From Lachnospiraceae bacterium (GTDB lineage: Bacteria > Bacillota > Clostridia > Lachnospirales > Lachnospiraceae), in NCBI GenBank assembly GCA_003507655.1, contig DNUZ01000014.1:1-54090 (forward strand): 54,090 bases of DNA, written 5' to 3'. The position numbers and the translations under genes are program-made. Of the stretch, positions 1 to 8,727 are shown one piece after another. Position 1 is the stretch's first letter; each line of letters opens with the position of its first letter. Below the pieces are notes generated by a model. That model searched no databases, was not told the DNA's origin, and saw only the letters and a list, made by a program, of their open reading frames with translations.

Positions 1-21
1 TGACCACTTCGATACCTCTCC
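1..21 (-). tRNA. tRNA-Ser, 5' end only, cut by window edge
   Basis: Read on the minus strand from 21, the sequence begins GGAGAGG followed by TATCGAAGTGGTCA. This matches the acceptor arm and D-arm start of a typical Firmicute tRNA-Ser. A strong promoter lies about 30 bases upstream, as expected for a tRNA gene. The anticodon is outside the window, so the isoacceptor is unknown, and identity rests on only 21 bases. Confidence 0.55.
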
Positions 22-49
22 ATGTGCTCTCTGAATCGACGCAAAAATT

Positions 50-78
50 ATTCTATCATCATTGATGAATTGTGTCAA
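50..78 (-). promoter_or_regulatory. sigma-A promoter of the tRNA-Ser
   Basis: On the minus strand there is a perfect -35 TTGACA (78-73), a 17-base spacer and a -10 TAGAAT (55-50). The predicted start near 43 gives a leader of about 20 bases before the tRNA. Confidence 0.75.
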
Positions 79-123
79 TAACTATTTTGTATATTTTTTC
101 TACTTTTTCTATTTTCTGCTCTT

Positions 124-918
124 TTACTGCTTTTTTTCGCAGAGTGCTTCCGCTATTTTCAGGTCTTCCGGGGTGGTGATCTTTATATTCTGATAGCTTC
201 CCCTGACCAGTTTGACCGGTATGTCTGTGAGTAATTCGACAACCATTGCATCATCGGTTACATGCACCTGCCCCCGGTTTTCCTGCATTTTTTTTACTTT
301 CTGCTTATTTAACAGGCTGTCATATGGCAGTGTCTGTTCCGGCTCTGCTGTGTTTTCCTCACTCTTTATCAGGACCCGGTATGCCTGATAGATCAATTCA
401 TAGGAAAATGTCTGTGGTGTCTGTATCATCCACAGTTTACTTCTGTCGGGCGTTGCAGCCGCAAATTCTTCTTCATCGGATATTTTGATGGTGTCTTTGA
501 CCGGCATTCCTGCCACACATGCCTGATATTCGCGTACCGCCTGTATGTTTCTTTTTATGATCTCCTCATCTAAAAACGGTCTTGCCCCATCATGTATCAG
601 TACATAGTCTGCCCCTTTTATAGCTTTTAATCCACAATAGACAGAGTGATACCGCTCTGCCCCTCCCTCGATAATATGGGATATTTTCTGAAAACCGTAT
701 TTTTCTACGATTTCTTTTTGGCAGTATTCGATCTCACCTTTGCCGACCACCAGTACGATCTCCTGTACCGGACTCTCTTCAAATGCCTTTAATGCATAAT
801 ATAAGACGGGTTTCTCATGTAAAAGCAGGTATTGCTTATGTACACTGCTCTCCATACGTTTTCCCCGTCCTGCTGCTAATACAACTGCTGCAAAGACTTC
901 TTTTTTTCCTGTCTCCAT
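124..918 (-). CDS. ispD: 2-C-methyl-D-erythritol 4-phosphate cytidylyltransferase
   Basis: IspD couples CTP to methylerythritol phosphate in the non-mevalonate isoprenoid pathway and acts in the cytosol. The N-terminal nucleotide-binding motif AAGRGKRM is at residues 15-22, IHDGARPF at about 108-115, and the C-terminal TDDA motif at 221-224. The protein has 264 residues against roughly 230 for most IspD proteins. The extra length is a charged segment at about 186-216, just before the TDDA motif. The start codon overlaps the tsaD stop by one base (TAATG), so translation is probably coupled. It is the last gene of the tex-to-ispD run and no terminator hairpin is obvious after it. Confidence 0.93.
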   Translation of the reverse strand: METGKKEVFAAVVLAAGRGKRMESSVHKQYLLLHEKPVLYYALKAFEESPVQEIVLVVGKGEIEYCQKEIVEKYGFQKISHIIEGGAERYHSVYCGLKAIKGADYVLIHDGARPFLDEEIIKRNIQAVREYQACVAGMPVKDTIKISDEEEFAAATPDRSKLWMIQTPQTFSYELIYQAYRVLIKSEENTAEPEQTLPYDSLLNKQKVKKMQENRGQVHVTDDAMVVELLTDIPVKLVRGSYQNIKITTPEDLKIAEALCEKKQ

Positions 919-1946
919 TATCGTTCTCCCAGTTTGAGGTTCGGAACGGCATTCAGATCCCAGCCATCCCTTCTTCCCTGCAGATACTCATAATACGCCG
1001 CTGAACCGATCATTGCGGCATTATCCGTACAAAATATAGGGGACGGATGGTAAAACTGTATTCCGCGCTCTTTACATGCTTTTTCCATTGCCTCACGGAG
1101 TGTCTGATTCGATGCGACACCGCCTGCTATGGCAAATTTATCGATCCGGTATTCTTTTGCCGCATGAACGGCATGCTCTACTAAGACATCGATGACTGCT
1201 TTTTGGAAGGATGCCGCAATATCTGCCTCGTTGATCTCCTGCCGCTTCATTTTACATCCGTTGATGTAGTTTAAGACGGCAGACTTCAAGCCGCTGAAAC
1301 TGAAATCATACGGATTTTCTGCCACTTTTGCCTTTGGAAATACGATTGCTTTATCATTGCCTTCTTTTGCTTTTTTTTCAATCTTCGGTCCGCCCGGATA
1401 GCCAAGTCCGATGGCTCTTGCCACTTTGTCAAAGGCTTCTCCTGCCGCATCATCCCTGGTTCTTCCGATAATCTCATATTTTCCATAGTCTGCTACTTTT
1501 ACTAAATGCGTATGACCACCGGATGCAACCAGGCATAAAAACGGTGGTTCTAACTCTTTGTTTTCAATATAGTTGGCACAGATATGTCCTTCGATATGGT
1601 GCACTCCGACCAACGGTTTTTTCGCTGCATAGGCGATTGCTTTTGCTTCCGCCACGCCTACTAAGAGTGCACCGACCAGTCCCGGCCCGTAGGTGACACC
1701 GATCGCGTCTATCTCTTCTAACGTAGTATCCGCATCCTCTAATGCCTGTGTGATGACCTGATTGATCTTTTCAATGTGTTTACGCGACGCAATCTCCGGC
1801 ACCACTCCGCCATACAGCGTATGCAGTGCGATCTGGGAGGATATGACGTTAGAACGTACCTCCCGTCCGTTTACCACAACTGCTGCCGCAGTCTCATCAC
1901 AGGAACTTTCGATTGCGAGTATTTTTACTTCTTCCTTACTACTCAT
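918..1946 (-). CDS. tsaD: tRNA threonylcarbamoyladenosine transferase TsaD
   Basis: TsaD is the catalytic subunit that moves the threonylcarbamoyl group onto A37 of ANN-decoding tRNAs, working with TsaB and TsaE. The start ([12 protein letters not shown]) and the metal-binding HIEGH (H117, H121) are the family's standard motifs. The Kae1-type motifs SGGHTH and PGGP follow. Length (342) is normal. The start has a good AAAGGAG site and overlaps the end of the upstream gene by 8 bases. tsaE and tsaB lie about 2-3 kb upstream in the same run, which supports co-expression of the t6A complex. TsaC/YwlC is not in the window. Confidence 0.97.
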   Translation of the reverse strand: MSSKEEVKILAIESSCDETAAAVVVNGREVRSNVISSQIALHTLYGGVVPEIASRKHIEKINQVITQALEDADTTLEEIDAIGVTYGPGLVGALLVGVAEAKAIAYAAKKPLVGVHHIEGHICANYIENKELEPPFLCLVASGGHTHLVKVADYGKYEIIGRTRDDAAGEAFDKVARAIGLGYPGGPKIEKKAKEGNDKAIVFPKAKVAENPYDFSFSGLKSAVLNYINGCKMKRQEINEADIAASFQKAVIDVLVEHAVHAAKEYRIDKFAIAGGVASNQTLREAMEKACKERGIQFYHPSPIFCTDNAAMIGSAAYYEYLQGRRDGWDLNAVPNLKLGER

Positions 1947-2520
1947 CTGAAGAATCTCCTTTTGTCAGTTGATATCCTAATATTTTCCACTGCTTATTCG
2001 TATCTTTCCGAAGCACATATTCTTCATAGGTACGGGTATAGGAATTGCCCTCTTTGACAAAATAAGAGGCTGTCACATAGGCACACTCCTCCCCCTTTAC
2101 TTTCTGATATTTGATATCACTGCTGTTTGCCACCGTGGTATCTGAAATCGTCTTGCCCTTATCCTTAGAATCCTGAATATCGCTCTCTAACAGCGTCAGG
2201 TACTGTTCCTTCGGGTTATTGGCCAATAAAGCATCATCCATAAGCAGACGAGCCTGTCCTCCAAGCTCCTCGATCTCACTTTTGCTGCAATCCTCATTAT
2301 AAAAACACTGCAGCAGCTTGTTATAAAATTTGACCACTTCCCGCGGAGTCGGTGGATAATCTTTCGCCAGATCCCGGCTTAATGCCTCATCCACTTTGCT
2401 GATTTCCGTGCTGTTCTCTACGTCTTTTTTTCCGTGGTTTGACAGATAATAGTAATATCCGACAATGATTCCTATACATATGATCGCAATTCCGACGATC
2501 CTGATTCCTTTCTTCATCAT
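1939..2520 (-). CDS. membrane-anchored hypothetical protein
   Basis: A 193-residue protein with a short basic N terminus, one membrane segment at about residues 6-26, and a soluble extracytoplasmic domain. It looks like a Lachnospiraceae-conserved protein often found beside tsaD; I believe it is DUF6715 but cannot confirm that. No catalytic motif is visible. The C-terminal fold has a repeated aromatic/charged beta pattern ending in WKILGYQL, reminiscent of NTF2-like or lipoprotein-type domains, which is inference only. It overlaps the rnz stop (ATGATG across 2517-2520) and the tsaD start, so it is translationally coupled to both. Confidence 0.75.
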   Translation of the reverse strand: MMKKGIRIVGIAIICIGIIVGYYYYLSNHGKKDVENSTEISKVDEALSRDLAKDYPPTPREVVKFYNKLLQCFYNEDCSKSEIEELGGQARLLMDDALLANNPKEQYLTLLESDIQDSKDKGKTISDTTVANSSDIKYQKVKGEECAYVTASYFVKEGNSYTRTYEEYVLRKDTNKQWKILGYQLTKGDSSDE

Positions 2521-3431
2521 TCGTCCTCCTCAAAATCCAGTTCTATGCTTTTTCCATCTTTCCCAAGATAGGATGCCGGAAAAATTTTTCTCACCTGTTC
2601 CATGTATCGTTCCGCACCGACTAATGACGGACTGAAATGTGTCAGCCACATCTGTTTTGGCTCTGCTTTTTTTGCCAGCTCCGCTGCCTCATAAAAAGTC
2701 ATGTGCTTGTATTGTTTTGCCTTTTCTACCTTTTCCGGTTCTGCATACATTCCTTCGCAGATAAATATGTCTGCATCTTTGGCTGCATTCGCTATTTCTG
2801 CAACCGGTCTGGTATCCGTACAATAGGTAACTTTGATTCCCTTTCTGGCAGGTCCAAGCACCATTTCCGGTGTATAGGTCTGTTCTCCGTCTTCGATGAT
2901 CTCTCCTTTTTGCAGGCGGCTCCAGTATTTTTGCGGTATCTGATGTCTGTTTGCCTCTTCTACGCTGAAACGCCCTGCCCGGTCTATACTGAGGCTATAG
3001 CCATAGCATACAATATTATGGTTGACGCGATACGCCTGTATCCTGTAACCGGCAATCGTAATCTCTTCTTTGGGATCGGTCAGTTCTATAAACTCTATTG
3101 GAAACGGCAGTTCCGGCGCAATGACCCGCAGTGCATTGACTACCCGTTCTAATCCTTTTGGCCCGATCATGGTCAGCGGCTCCGTGCGGTCCGTATTTCC
3201 CATCGTCAAAAGCAGTCCCGGCAGCCCGCTGATATGGTCTGCATGGTAATGTGTAAAGCAAATGACATCGATTGGCTTAAAACTCCAGCCTTTTTCTTTG
3301 ATCGCCACCTGCGTACCCTCCCCACAGTCAATTAAAAGATTGCTCCCATTATATCTTGTCATCAGTGCCGTTAAACGGCGGTAAGGAAGCGGCATCATTC
3401 CTCCGGTTCCTAACAAACAAACATCTAACAT
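2517..3431 (-). CDS. rnz: ribonuclease Z
   Basis: RNase Z is the endonuclease that removes 3' trailers from tRNA precursors lacking an encoded CCA. The metallo-beta-lactamase signature HYHADH is at residues 61-66, after a leading LGTGG. Further metal ligands are in CTDTRP and in the C-terminal THFSP segment. Length (304) is normal for the bacterial short form. AAGGAG precedes the ATG at good spacing. The tRNA-Gln in this window has no encoded CCA, so it would be a natural substrate. Confidence 0.95.
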   Translation of the reverse strand: MLDVCLLGTGGMMPLPYRRLTALMTRYNGSNLLIDCGEGTQVAIKEKGWSFKPIDVICFTHYHADHISGLPGLLLTMGNTDRTEPLTMIGPKGLERVVNALRVIAPELPFPIEFIELTDPKEEITIAGYRIQAYRVNHNIVCYGYSLSIDRAGRFSVEEANRHQIPQKYWSRLQKGEIIEDGEQTYTPEMVLGPARKGIKVTYCTDTRPVAEIANAAKDADIFICEGMYAEPEKVEKAKQYKHMTFYEAAELAKKAEPKQMWLTHFSPSLVGAERYMEQVRKIFPASYLGKDGKSIELDFEEDE

Positions 3432-3444
3432 AGTTTCTCCTTTT

Positions 3445-3651
3445 CTAGAGGAGTTCTGTTAGCAGCTCCTCTTCGAGTGGTATTTTGAATGTTTTTGCGA
3501 TCCGTTCAAAACATTCCTCACATATTTTTCCTCTCTGGATTGTTCCATCCCTGTCAGAAAAATATCCCCATTGTTTTTCAATATTGATATATTCTTCCTG
3601 TTCCAGTACTCTTCCACAGCAGTTACAGATGCTTTTTCCTTCGTTTCTCAT
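3445..3651 (-). CDS. small zinc-ribbon protein
   Basis: A 68-residue protein with two CxxC pairs (CNCC near residue 10 and CEEC near residue 46), consistent with a single structural zinc site. It has an acidic, leucine-rich C terminus. I chose the ATG at 3651 because AGGAGG lies 7 bases upstream; the ATG two codons earlier is too close to it. It lies between rimI and rnz in the same direction. No function is recognised. Confidence 0.7.
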   Translation of the reverse strand: MRNEGKSICNCCGRVLEQEEYINIEKQWGYFSDRDGTIQRGKICEECFERIAKTFKIPLEEELLTELL

Positions 3652-3691
3652 TTGCATACCTCCTAAGATTTTCTATCTCTATTATAAAATC

Positions 3692-4153
3692 TTAATCCTC
3701 TCCCGTGGTAGTGGAAATCTCTGGTGTATATACCATAACATAGGCATCTTCTTTTGGTTTTTCATAAAATCCCCTGCGGGTTCCGCAGATGGAAAATCCC
3801 ATTTTCTGATAGAGTGCGATCGCACCCGTATTACTGCAGCGCACTTCTAAAAAGATACTGTGGGTTCCACGCCCTGCGGCTTCTTTTTGCATTTCTGCCA
3901 CCAGTGCTTCTGCGATATGGCGCCTGCGGTATTCCATCTCTACGGCAACATTTGTGATCTCCGCCTCATCCGCAGCAAAATAAGCTCCAATGTAACCCAC
4001 GCAGTGTTCTTTTTTCTTTGCGGCGAAAAATACGGTATATTCCTGTTCTAACGCCTCTAAAAAGGACTGTTCTGACCATGGCGTGGAAAATATCTTTTCT
4101 TCTATGCGGGCAGCATCTGTGACATCCTCTGTCTTCATTCTGCTAATGACCAT
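3692..4153 (-). CDS. rimI: ribosomal-protein-alanine N-acetyltransferase
   Basis: A GNAT-fold acetyltransferase of RimI type, whose classic activity is N-terminal acetylation of ribosomal protein S18. The N terminus (a DAARIEEKIF-type segment followed by TPWS) and the acetyl-CoA loop region RRRHIAEAL, followed by LEVR..N..A..LY..MGF, are typical of the family. Length (153) is normal. It is 5 bases after tsaB, and the tsaB-rimI-tsaD linkage is widespread in Firmicutes. The true acceptor protein cannot be told from sequence. Confidence 0.92.
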   Translation of the reverse strand: MVISRMKTEDVTDAARIEEKIFSTPWSEQSFLEALEQEYTVFFAAKKKEHCVGYIGAYFAADEAEITNVAVEMEYRRRHIAEALVAEMQKEAAGRGTHSIFLEVRCSNTGAIALYQKMGFSICGTRRGFYEKPKEDAYVMVYTPEISTTTGED

Positions 4154-4158
4154 TTTTC

Positions 4159-4869
4159 TTATCTCTCTGCCTTTTCTTTTTCTAAACGTTCCCGTTCTGC
4201 CTGTGACAGTCTTAAATAGTCCGGCTTATGCTCTGCTGCACTCTGATATTTTCCCTGCTTATAATATTCCATTCCAAGCACACCGACGGCACCTGCACGC
4301 TGTCGGTTTAAATGTGCCGGCGCATAGCTGTAAGGCACTCTGCATTTTTCTTCTATTATAGCACGAAATACGGGAACGCCGTCTCCTAAAAATACAACCG
4401 GACGGCCATATTCATTTATTTTTTCTAAAATCTCTTCGATTCCGACGGCACAGGACTCTACCAATATGTTCATGCCGTCTGCCGTAAATTCATACAATCC
4501 GGTATAGGTCTGGTTTCTTCTTGCATCCATCAGCGGGCAGACGAAATCTTTATGGCCCCAGAGATTGTATGCAAGCCCGTCCACCGTCGGAACATGCACG
4601 ATGGGTTTGTCCAGTGCTAGTCCTAACCCTTTTGCCGTAGCAGAACCGATACGAAGTCCGGTAAAGGAACCCGGTCCGCCTGCAACGGCGATCGCATCTA
4701 TGGACTGCAGATCCAGTTCTATCATCTTCGCCAGTTCATCTAACATCGGAAGCAATGTCTGGGAATGCGTCTTTTTGTAATTCATGGTATATTCACCCAT
4801 CAGATTTTCATCCTCTATAACGGCAACGCTAGCGGTCAGCCCTGAACTGTCCAATGCCAATATTTTCAT
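4159..4869 (-). CDS. tsaB: tRNA threonylcarbamoyladenosine biosynthesis protein TsaB
   Basis: TsaB is the non-catalytic Kae1-like partner that dimerises with TsaD for t6A formation. The start MKILALDSSG and the AGGPGSFTGLRIG motif near residues 63-75 are diagnostic. It is 236 residues, normal for the family. AGGAGG lies 6 bases before the ATG. It is placed between tsaE (10 bases upstream) and rimI, so three of the four t6A proteins are encoded in this run. Confidence 0.95.
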   Translation of the reverse strand: MKILALDSSGLTASVAVIEDENLMGEYTMNYKKTHSQTLLPMLDELAKMIELDLQSIDAIAVAGGPGSFTGLRIGSATAKGLGLALDKPIVHVPTVDGLAYNLWGHKDFVCPLMDARRNQTYTGLYEFTADGMNILVESCAVGIEEILEKINEYGRPVVFLGDGVPVFRAIIEEKCRVPYSYAPAHLNRQRAGAVGVLGMEYYKQGKYQSAAEHKPDYLRLSQAERERLEKEKAER

Positions 4870-4879
4870 GTTATGCCTC

Positions 4880-5305
4880 CTAAATTGACTCTATTGTAAT
4901 CTTTCTATAGTCAAATCCTTTTTCTATATCTTTTTCTATGGTAATCTGCTGATAATGTTCCGGCAAAATCTCTTCGATCAGATTTGCCCATTCGATCATT
5001 GTCAGTCCGTCCCCATAAAAATAGTCCTCATATCCGATCTCATCCATTTCTTCGATATCTCCGATCCGGTAGACATCGAAATGGTAAAATGGCATCCTGC
5101 CCTCCTCATAGACCTGTACGATCGTAAACGTCGGGCTGTTGATCGGCTCTGTAATTCCGAGACCTTTTGCAATTCCCTGCGTAAATACTGTTTTTCCTAC
5201 GCCCAGATCACCGATCAGGGTGCAGACGGTTCCCGGCTTTGCTTCTTTCCCGAAATGGATTCCCAGCTCTTCTGTTTCTTCCGGGGAAAATGTTTCTATG
5301 ACCAT
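4880..5305 (-). CDS. tsaE: tRNA threonylcarbamoyladenosine biosynthesis ATPase TsaE
   Basis: A P-loop ATPase that drives turnover of the TsaB-TsaD complex. Walker A GDLGVGKT is at residues 32-39, and the SPTFTIV and HFDVYR motifs follow. Length (141) is normal. Ten bases separate it from tsaB. Confidence 0.95.
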   Translation of the reverse strand: MVIETFSPEETEELGIHFGKEAKPGTVCTLIGDLGVGKTVFTQGIAKGLGITEPINSPTFTIVQVYEEGRMPFYHFDVYRIGDIEEMDEIGYEDYFYGDGLTMIEWANLIEEILPEHYQQITIEKDIEKGFDYRKITIESI

Positions 5306-5315
5306 AAATAAGCAC

Positions 5316-5813
5316 CTACTTGATTTTCAAACGATAACTTTCTAACTGCTGTTTCATGATATTGCATACGCCCTCGTAATGTTCTCCTAATTCTCTTTTT
5401 GGAAAAACATAGGCGTTGACTCTGGTACTGTATACCAAAAGATTGCTCTTGGTGTCTACTACTTTATAGACCTGTTTCCACTCTAAGAGTGCCTCTTCAC
5501 CATCCTGTGAGATTGTCACGCCTTTTTCATCTATCGTAAAATGCTGTGTATTCCGTAATGCTTCGGAACGCTGCAACAGCATTTTTGCATGAAACCAGAG
5601 GCTCAGTGGGATATATCCTATAAAAAGTGCCGCTAACACCAGATAAATCGCGCTGTATGTTGCATCGAGATCGCCCCATGTCACAATGGTTACAACAATG
5701 ACAAGTGCTGCCATCACGATCGAGAGTATCCCATGAAATCCATGATAGGTATGATACATATTAAAACGGTACATATCCTGAGGGGTCAGGTTAACGTCAA
5801 ATTCTTCTTTCAT
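5316..5813 (-). CDS. YcxB-like membrane protein
   Basis: A 165-residue protein with two closely spaced membrane segments (about residues 28-47 and 52-72). A soluble C-terminal domain begins with an HFTIDEKGV.....GE..LEW segment, the pattern of the YcxB-like family. That family has no established function. GGAAAGG precedes the ATG. It lies 10 bases before tsaE and 6 bases after ribU. Confidence 0.75.
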   Translation of the reverse strand: MKEEFDVNLTPQDMYRFNMYHTYHGFHGILSIVMAALVIVVTIVTWGDLDATYSAIYLVLAALFIGYIPLSLWFHAKMLLQRSEALRNTQHFTIDEKGVTISQDGEEALLEWKQVYKVVDTKSNLLVYSTRVNAYVFPKRELGEHYEGVCNIMKQQLESYRLKIK

Positions 5814-5819
5814 GATCTT

Positions 5820-6422
5820 TTACCTTTCCTGTGCTCCTTTGATGATCGGAGATATGTGTTTGTAAACTAAAAATGTGATCAATACGTTCATCATTCCTTT
5901 GATAAAAGTGAACGGCATATTAAAGATCACCAGACACTTTAAAAGTGTGTCTGCCTGTGGCAGTATTACCTGATATGCATTGATGATCGCCTCCATCGGC
6001 ATAAACGCGGTGTATACCGGATATACGATAAAATAGTTTGATGCCACGCTGACAACTGACATCAGCACTGCTCCGACTAAGGAACCGATCAATGCTGATT
6101 TACGACCTTTTCTTTTCTTATAAAAAAGTCCCGCCGGAATGACAAACATTGCTCCTAAGATGAAGTTGGACAATTCTCCGACTCCGCCGGTGGAACTCAT
6201 CGGAAGATGCAAGAGGTTCTTGATCAGGCAGATAACGGTTCCGCTCAACGGTCCCATTGCAAAGGAACCGATCAGTGCCGGAAGTTCTGAAAAGTCCAGT
6301 TTGATAAAGGACGGCATAATCGGTATGCTGAATTCTAACATCATCAGCACAAACGCGATGGCTGAAAGCATGGCGGTCATGGTCATGTATCGTACGTTTA
6401 CTGATTTCTTTTTGGTATTCAT
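5820..6422 (-). CDS. ribU: ECF transporter S component, probably riboflavin-specific
   Basis: A 200-residue integral membrane protein with about six hydrophobic segments. It is the substrate-binding subunit of an energy-coupling-factor importer, which borrows a shared EcfAAT module encoded elsewhere. The segment KLDFSELPALIG followed by GPLSG and KNLLHL is characteristic of RibU, hence the riboflavin call. No FMN riboswitch fits here because only 24 bases separate it from tex, so it is probably read from the tex promoter. Confidence 0.85.
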   Translation of the reverse strand: MNTKKKSVNVRYMTMTAMLSAIAFVLMMLEFSIPIMPSFIKLDFSELPALIGSFAMGPLSGTVICLIKNLLHLPMSSTGGVGELSNFILGAMFVIPAGLFYKKRKGRKSALIGSLVGAVLMSVVSVASNYFIVYPVYTAFMPMEAIINAYQVILPQADTLLKCLVIFNMPFTFIKGMMNVLITFLVYKHISPIIKGAQER

Positions 6423-6446
6423 AATCTAAAATCTCCTTGGTATTAT

Positions 6447-8594
6447 TTATTTTGCAATTTTCATCGTAAGCTGTATTCTCTGTTTTTTCAAGTCTACGGA
6501 CATGACCTGTACTTCTACAATATCCCCGACACTTACTACTTCTAACGGATGTTTGATATAACGGTCACTCATCTGTGAGATATGCACCAGTCCGTCCTGA
6601 TGGACTCCGATGTCCACAAATGCGCCAAAATCTATGACGTTTCTGACGGTTCCTTTTAATATCATACCTTCCTTTAGGTCTTTCATTTCTAAGACATCTG
6701 TTCTTAAGATCGGTTTTGGCATCTCCTCACGCGGATCTCTTGCCGGTTTTTCTAACTCTTTTACGATGTCTTCTAAGGTCATCACACCAATGCCAAGTTC
6801 GTCTGCTAAGGCTGCTTTGTCTTTTATTTTTTTAGAAAGTCCTTTCAGGTTTCCGCCTGCAATGTCTTCTTCCTGACATCCAAGTTTTTTCAACAGTTCT
6901 TTTGCTGCTTCATAGCTTTCCGGATGGACGCTGGTTGCATCTAACGGCTGCTTTCCGCCTGTAATACGCATAAATCCCGCACACTGCTCATACGCCTTCG
7001 GTCCGAGTTTTGGGACTTTTAACAGTTCTTTTCTGGTTAAAAATCTGCCGTTCTCTTCACGATAAGCAACGATGTTCTTAGCGATCACTTTGCTGATACC
7101 GGAAATGTATTCTAACAGGGAAGCGGATGCCGTGTTCAGATCCACGCCTACACGATTGACGCAGTCTTCTACGACTCCGCCTAATGCTTCTCCTAATTTT
7201 TTCTGGTTCATATCATGCTGATACTGTCCGACTCCAATGGATTTCGGATCTATTTTTACCAGTTCCGCTAACGGGTCCTGAATTCTTCTTGCGATGGATG
7301 CGGCACTTCTTTGTCCCACATCAAAATTCGGGAATTCTTCTGCTGCTAATTTGCTTGCAGAATATACGGATGCTCCTGCTTCATTTACGATCACATAACG
7401 AACCGTAATCGGAAGCTCTTTTAACAGTTCCACGATGATCTGCTCCGACTCTCTCGATGCCGTTCCGTTTCCAACGGAGATCAGGGTAATATGATATTTT
7501 GCAATGAGCTGCTTTAATACTTTTTTCGACTCCTCTACTTTGTTCTGTGGTGCAGTCGGATATATGACTGTGGTGTCTAACACTTTTCCGGTTGCATCTA
7601 CAACTGCTAATTTACAGCCTGTCCGAAATGCCGGGTCCCAGCCTAACACTACCTGATTTGCGATCGGCGGCTGCATCAGTAACTGCTCTAAGTTCTTTCC
7701 AAAGACACGGATTGCCCCACCCTCTGCCTTTTCGGTCAATTCGTTTCTGATCTCACGCTCGATCGCCGGTTCGATCAGTCTCTGATAACTGTCTTCTATG
7801 GCTTCACGCAGGATCGGTGTGGTGTACGGATTTTGTGCCACAATAACTTTCTTTTCTAAATAGGAAAGGATCCTCTCTTTTGGTGCCTGCACTTTTACGG
7901 TTAAGATTTTTTCTTTTTCCCCGCGGTTCAGTGCTAAGATCCGATGTCCCGCTAATTTTTGCACCGGTTCTTCAAAATGATAATACATTTCATAGACGGA
8001 CTCTGCATTTTCATCTTTTGCCTCTGAGAGCATCATGCCTTCTTTTTCTGTCTGCTTACGGATATGCATACGGTAAGCTGCTTCGTCTGAAATATGCTCT
8101 GCTATGATGTCCTTTGCTCCGGCGATGGCTCCTTCTACGGTATGCACTTCTTTTTCTTCATTAAGATATGCTTTTGCTTCTTCCTCGATCGGATGTGTGA
8201 CCTGTTGCAGTAATATCAGATTTGCAAGCGGTTCTAATCCTTTTTCTTTCGCTATGATCGCTCTTGTCCTTCGCTTTGGACGATACGGACGATAAAGATC
8301 ATCTACGACTACTAAGGTCTGGGCTTTTTCTATCTGCTGCTTTAATTCTTCCGTCAGCTTTCCCTGTTCTTCAATGCTTGCTAAAACCTGTTCTTTTTTC
8401 TCTTCTAAATTTCTAAGATAGTTCAACCTCTCATAGAGATTTCTGAGTACCTCGTCATTTAAGGCTCCGGTTGCTTCTTTCCGGTATCTTGCAATGAACG
8501 GTATGGTATTTCCCTCATCGATCAACCGGACTGCAGTCTCTGCCTGAGAAGTTTTTATCTGTAATTCTTCTGCAATCTGTTTTATGATATCCAT
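6447..8594 (-). CDS. tex: Tex family RNA-binding transcription accessory protein
   Basis: A 715-residue cytosolic protein with the Tex architecture. It has an N-terminal helical region, a YqgF/RNase H-like domain (around GWDPAFRTGCK and VGNGTASRESE), helix-hairpin-helix repeats (NTASASLLEYISGIS, then KVPKLGPKAYEQ), and a C-terminal S1 domain (about 640-712, VDIGVHQDGLVHISQMSD). Tex proteins bind nucleic acid and affect transcription; the precise role in Firmicutes is unsettled. It is the first gene of the run, with a clear promoter upstream. Confidence 0.96.
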   Translation of the reverse strand: MDIIKQIAEELQIKTSQAETAVRLIDEGNTIPFIARYRKEATGALNDEVLRNLYERLNYLRNLEEKKEQVLASIEEQGKLTEELKQQIEKAQTLVVVDDLYRPYRPKRRTRAIIAKEKGLEPLANLILLQQVTHPIEEEAKAYLNEEKEVHTVEGAIAGAKDIIAEHISDEAAYRMHIRKQTEKEGMMLSEAKDENAESVYEMYYHFEEPVQKLAGHRILALNRGEKEKILTVKVQAPKERILSYLEKKVIVAQNPYTTPILREAIEDSYQRLIEPAIEREIRNELTEKAEGGAIRVFGKNLEQLLMQPPIANQVVLGWDPAFRTGCKLAVVDATGKVLDTTVIYPTAPQNKVEESKKVLKQLIAKYHITLISVGNGTASRESEQIIVELLKELPITVRYVIVNEAGASVYSASKLAAEEFPNFDVGQRSAASIARRIQDPLAELVKIDPKSIGVGQYQHDMNQKKLGEALGGVVEDCVNRVGVDLNTASASLLEYISGISKVIAKNIVAYREENGRFLTRKELLKVPKLGPKAYEQCAGFMRITGGKQPLDATSVHPESYEAAKELLKKLGCQEEDIAGGNLKGLSKKIKDKAALADELGIGVMTLEDIVKELEKPARDPREEMPKPILRTDVLEMKDLKEGMILKGTVRNVIDFGAFVDIGVHQDGLVHISQMSDRYIKHPLEVVSVGDIVEVQVMSVDLKKQRIQLTMKIAK

Positions 8595-8626
8595 GTTTTC
8601 TTTCCTTCCATGTTATATACCGTTCT

Positions 8627-8655
8627 ATTATAGCGAAAAAGGCTTTTTGCTTCAA
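8627..8655 (-). promoter_or_regulatory. sigma-A promoter of tex
   Basis: On the minus strand there is a -35 TTGAAG (8655-8650), a 17-base spacer and a perfect -10 TATAAT (8632-8627). It is about 33 bases before the tex ATG. With gaps of about 40 bases or less down to ispD, it could drive the whole run. Confidence 0.7.
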
Positions 8656-8669
8656 GTACGACATAAGGC

Positions 8670-8706
8670 TTTCCGTGACTCTTTTCGCACAGAAAGCCTT
8701 ACTTTT
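8670..8706. terminator. hairpin with T-run on the plus side
   Basis: A 13-bp stem (arms beginning AAGGCTTTC and ending GAAAGCCTT) sits between the broken surface gene and tex. The T-run follows the hairpin on the plus strand, although the gene ending here is on the minus strand. It is either a weak minus-strand terminator or a remnant. Confidence 0.5.
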
Positions 8707-8727
8707 TTACTTTTATTTTCTTACTGA

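Noticed and set aside
6423..6446. FMN riboswitch before ribU
   Set aside because: Only 24 bases separate tex and ribU, too few for an aptamer.
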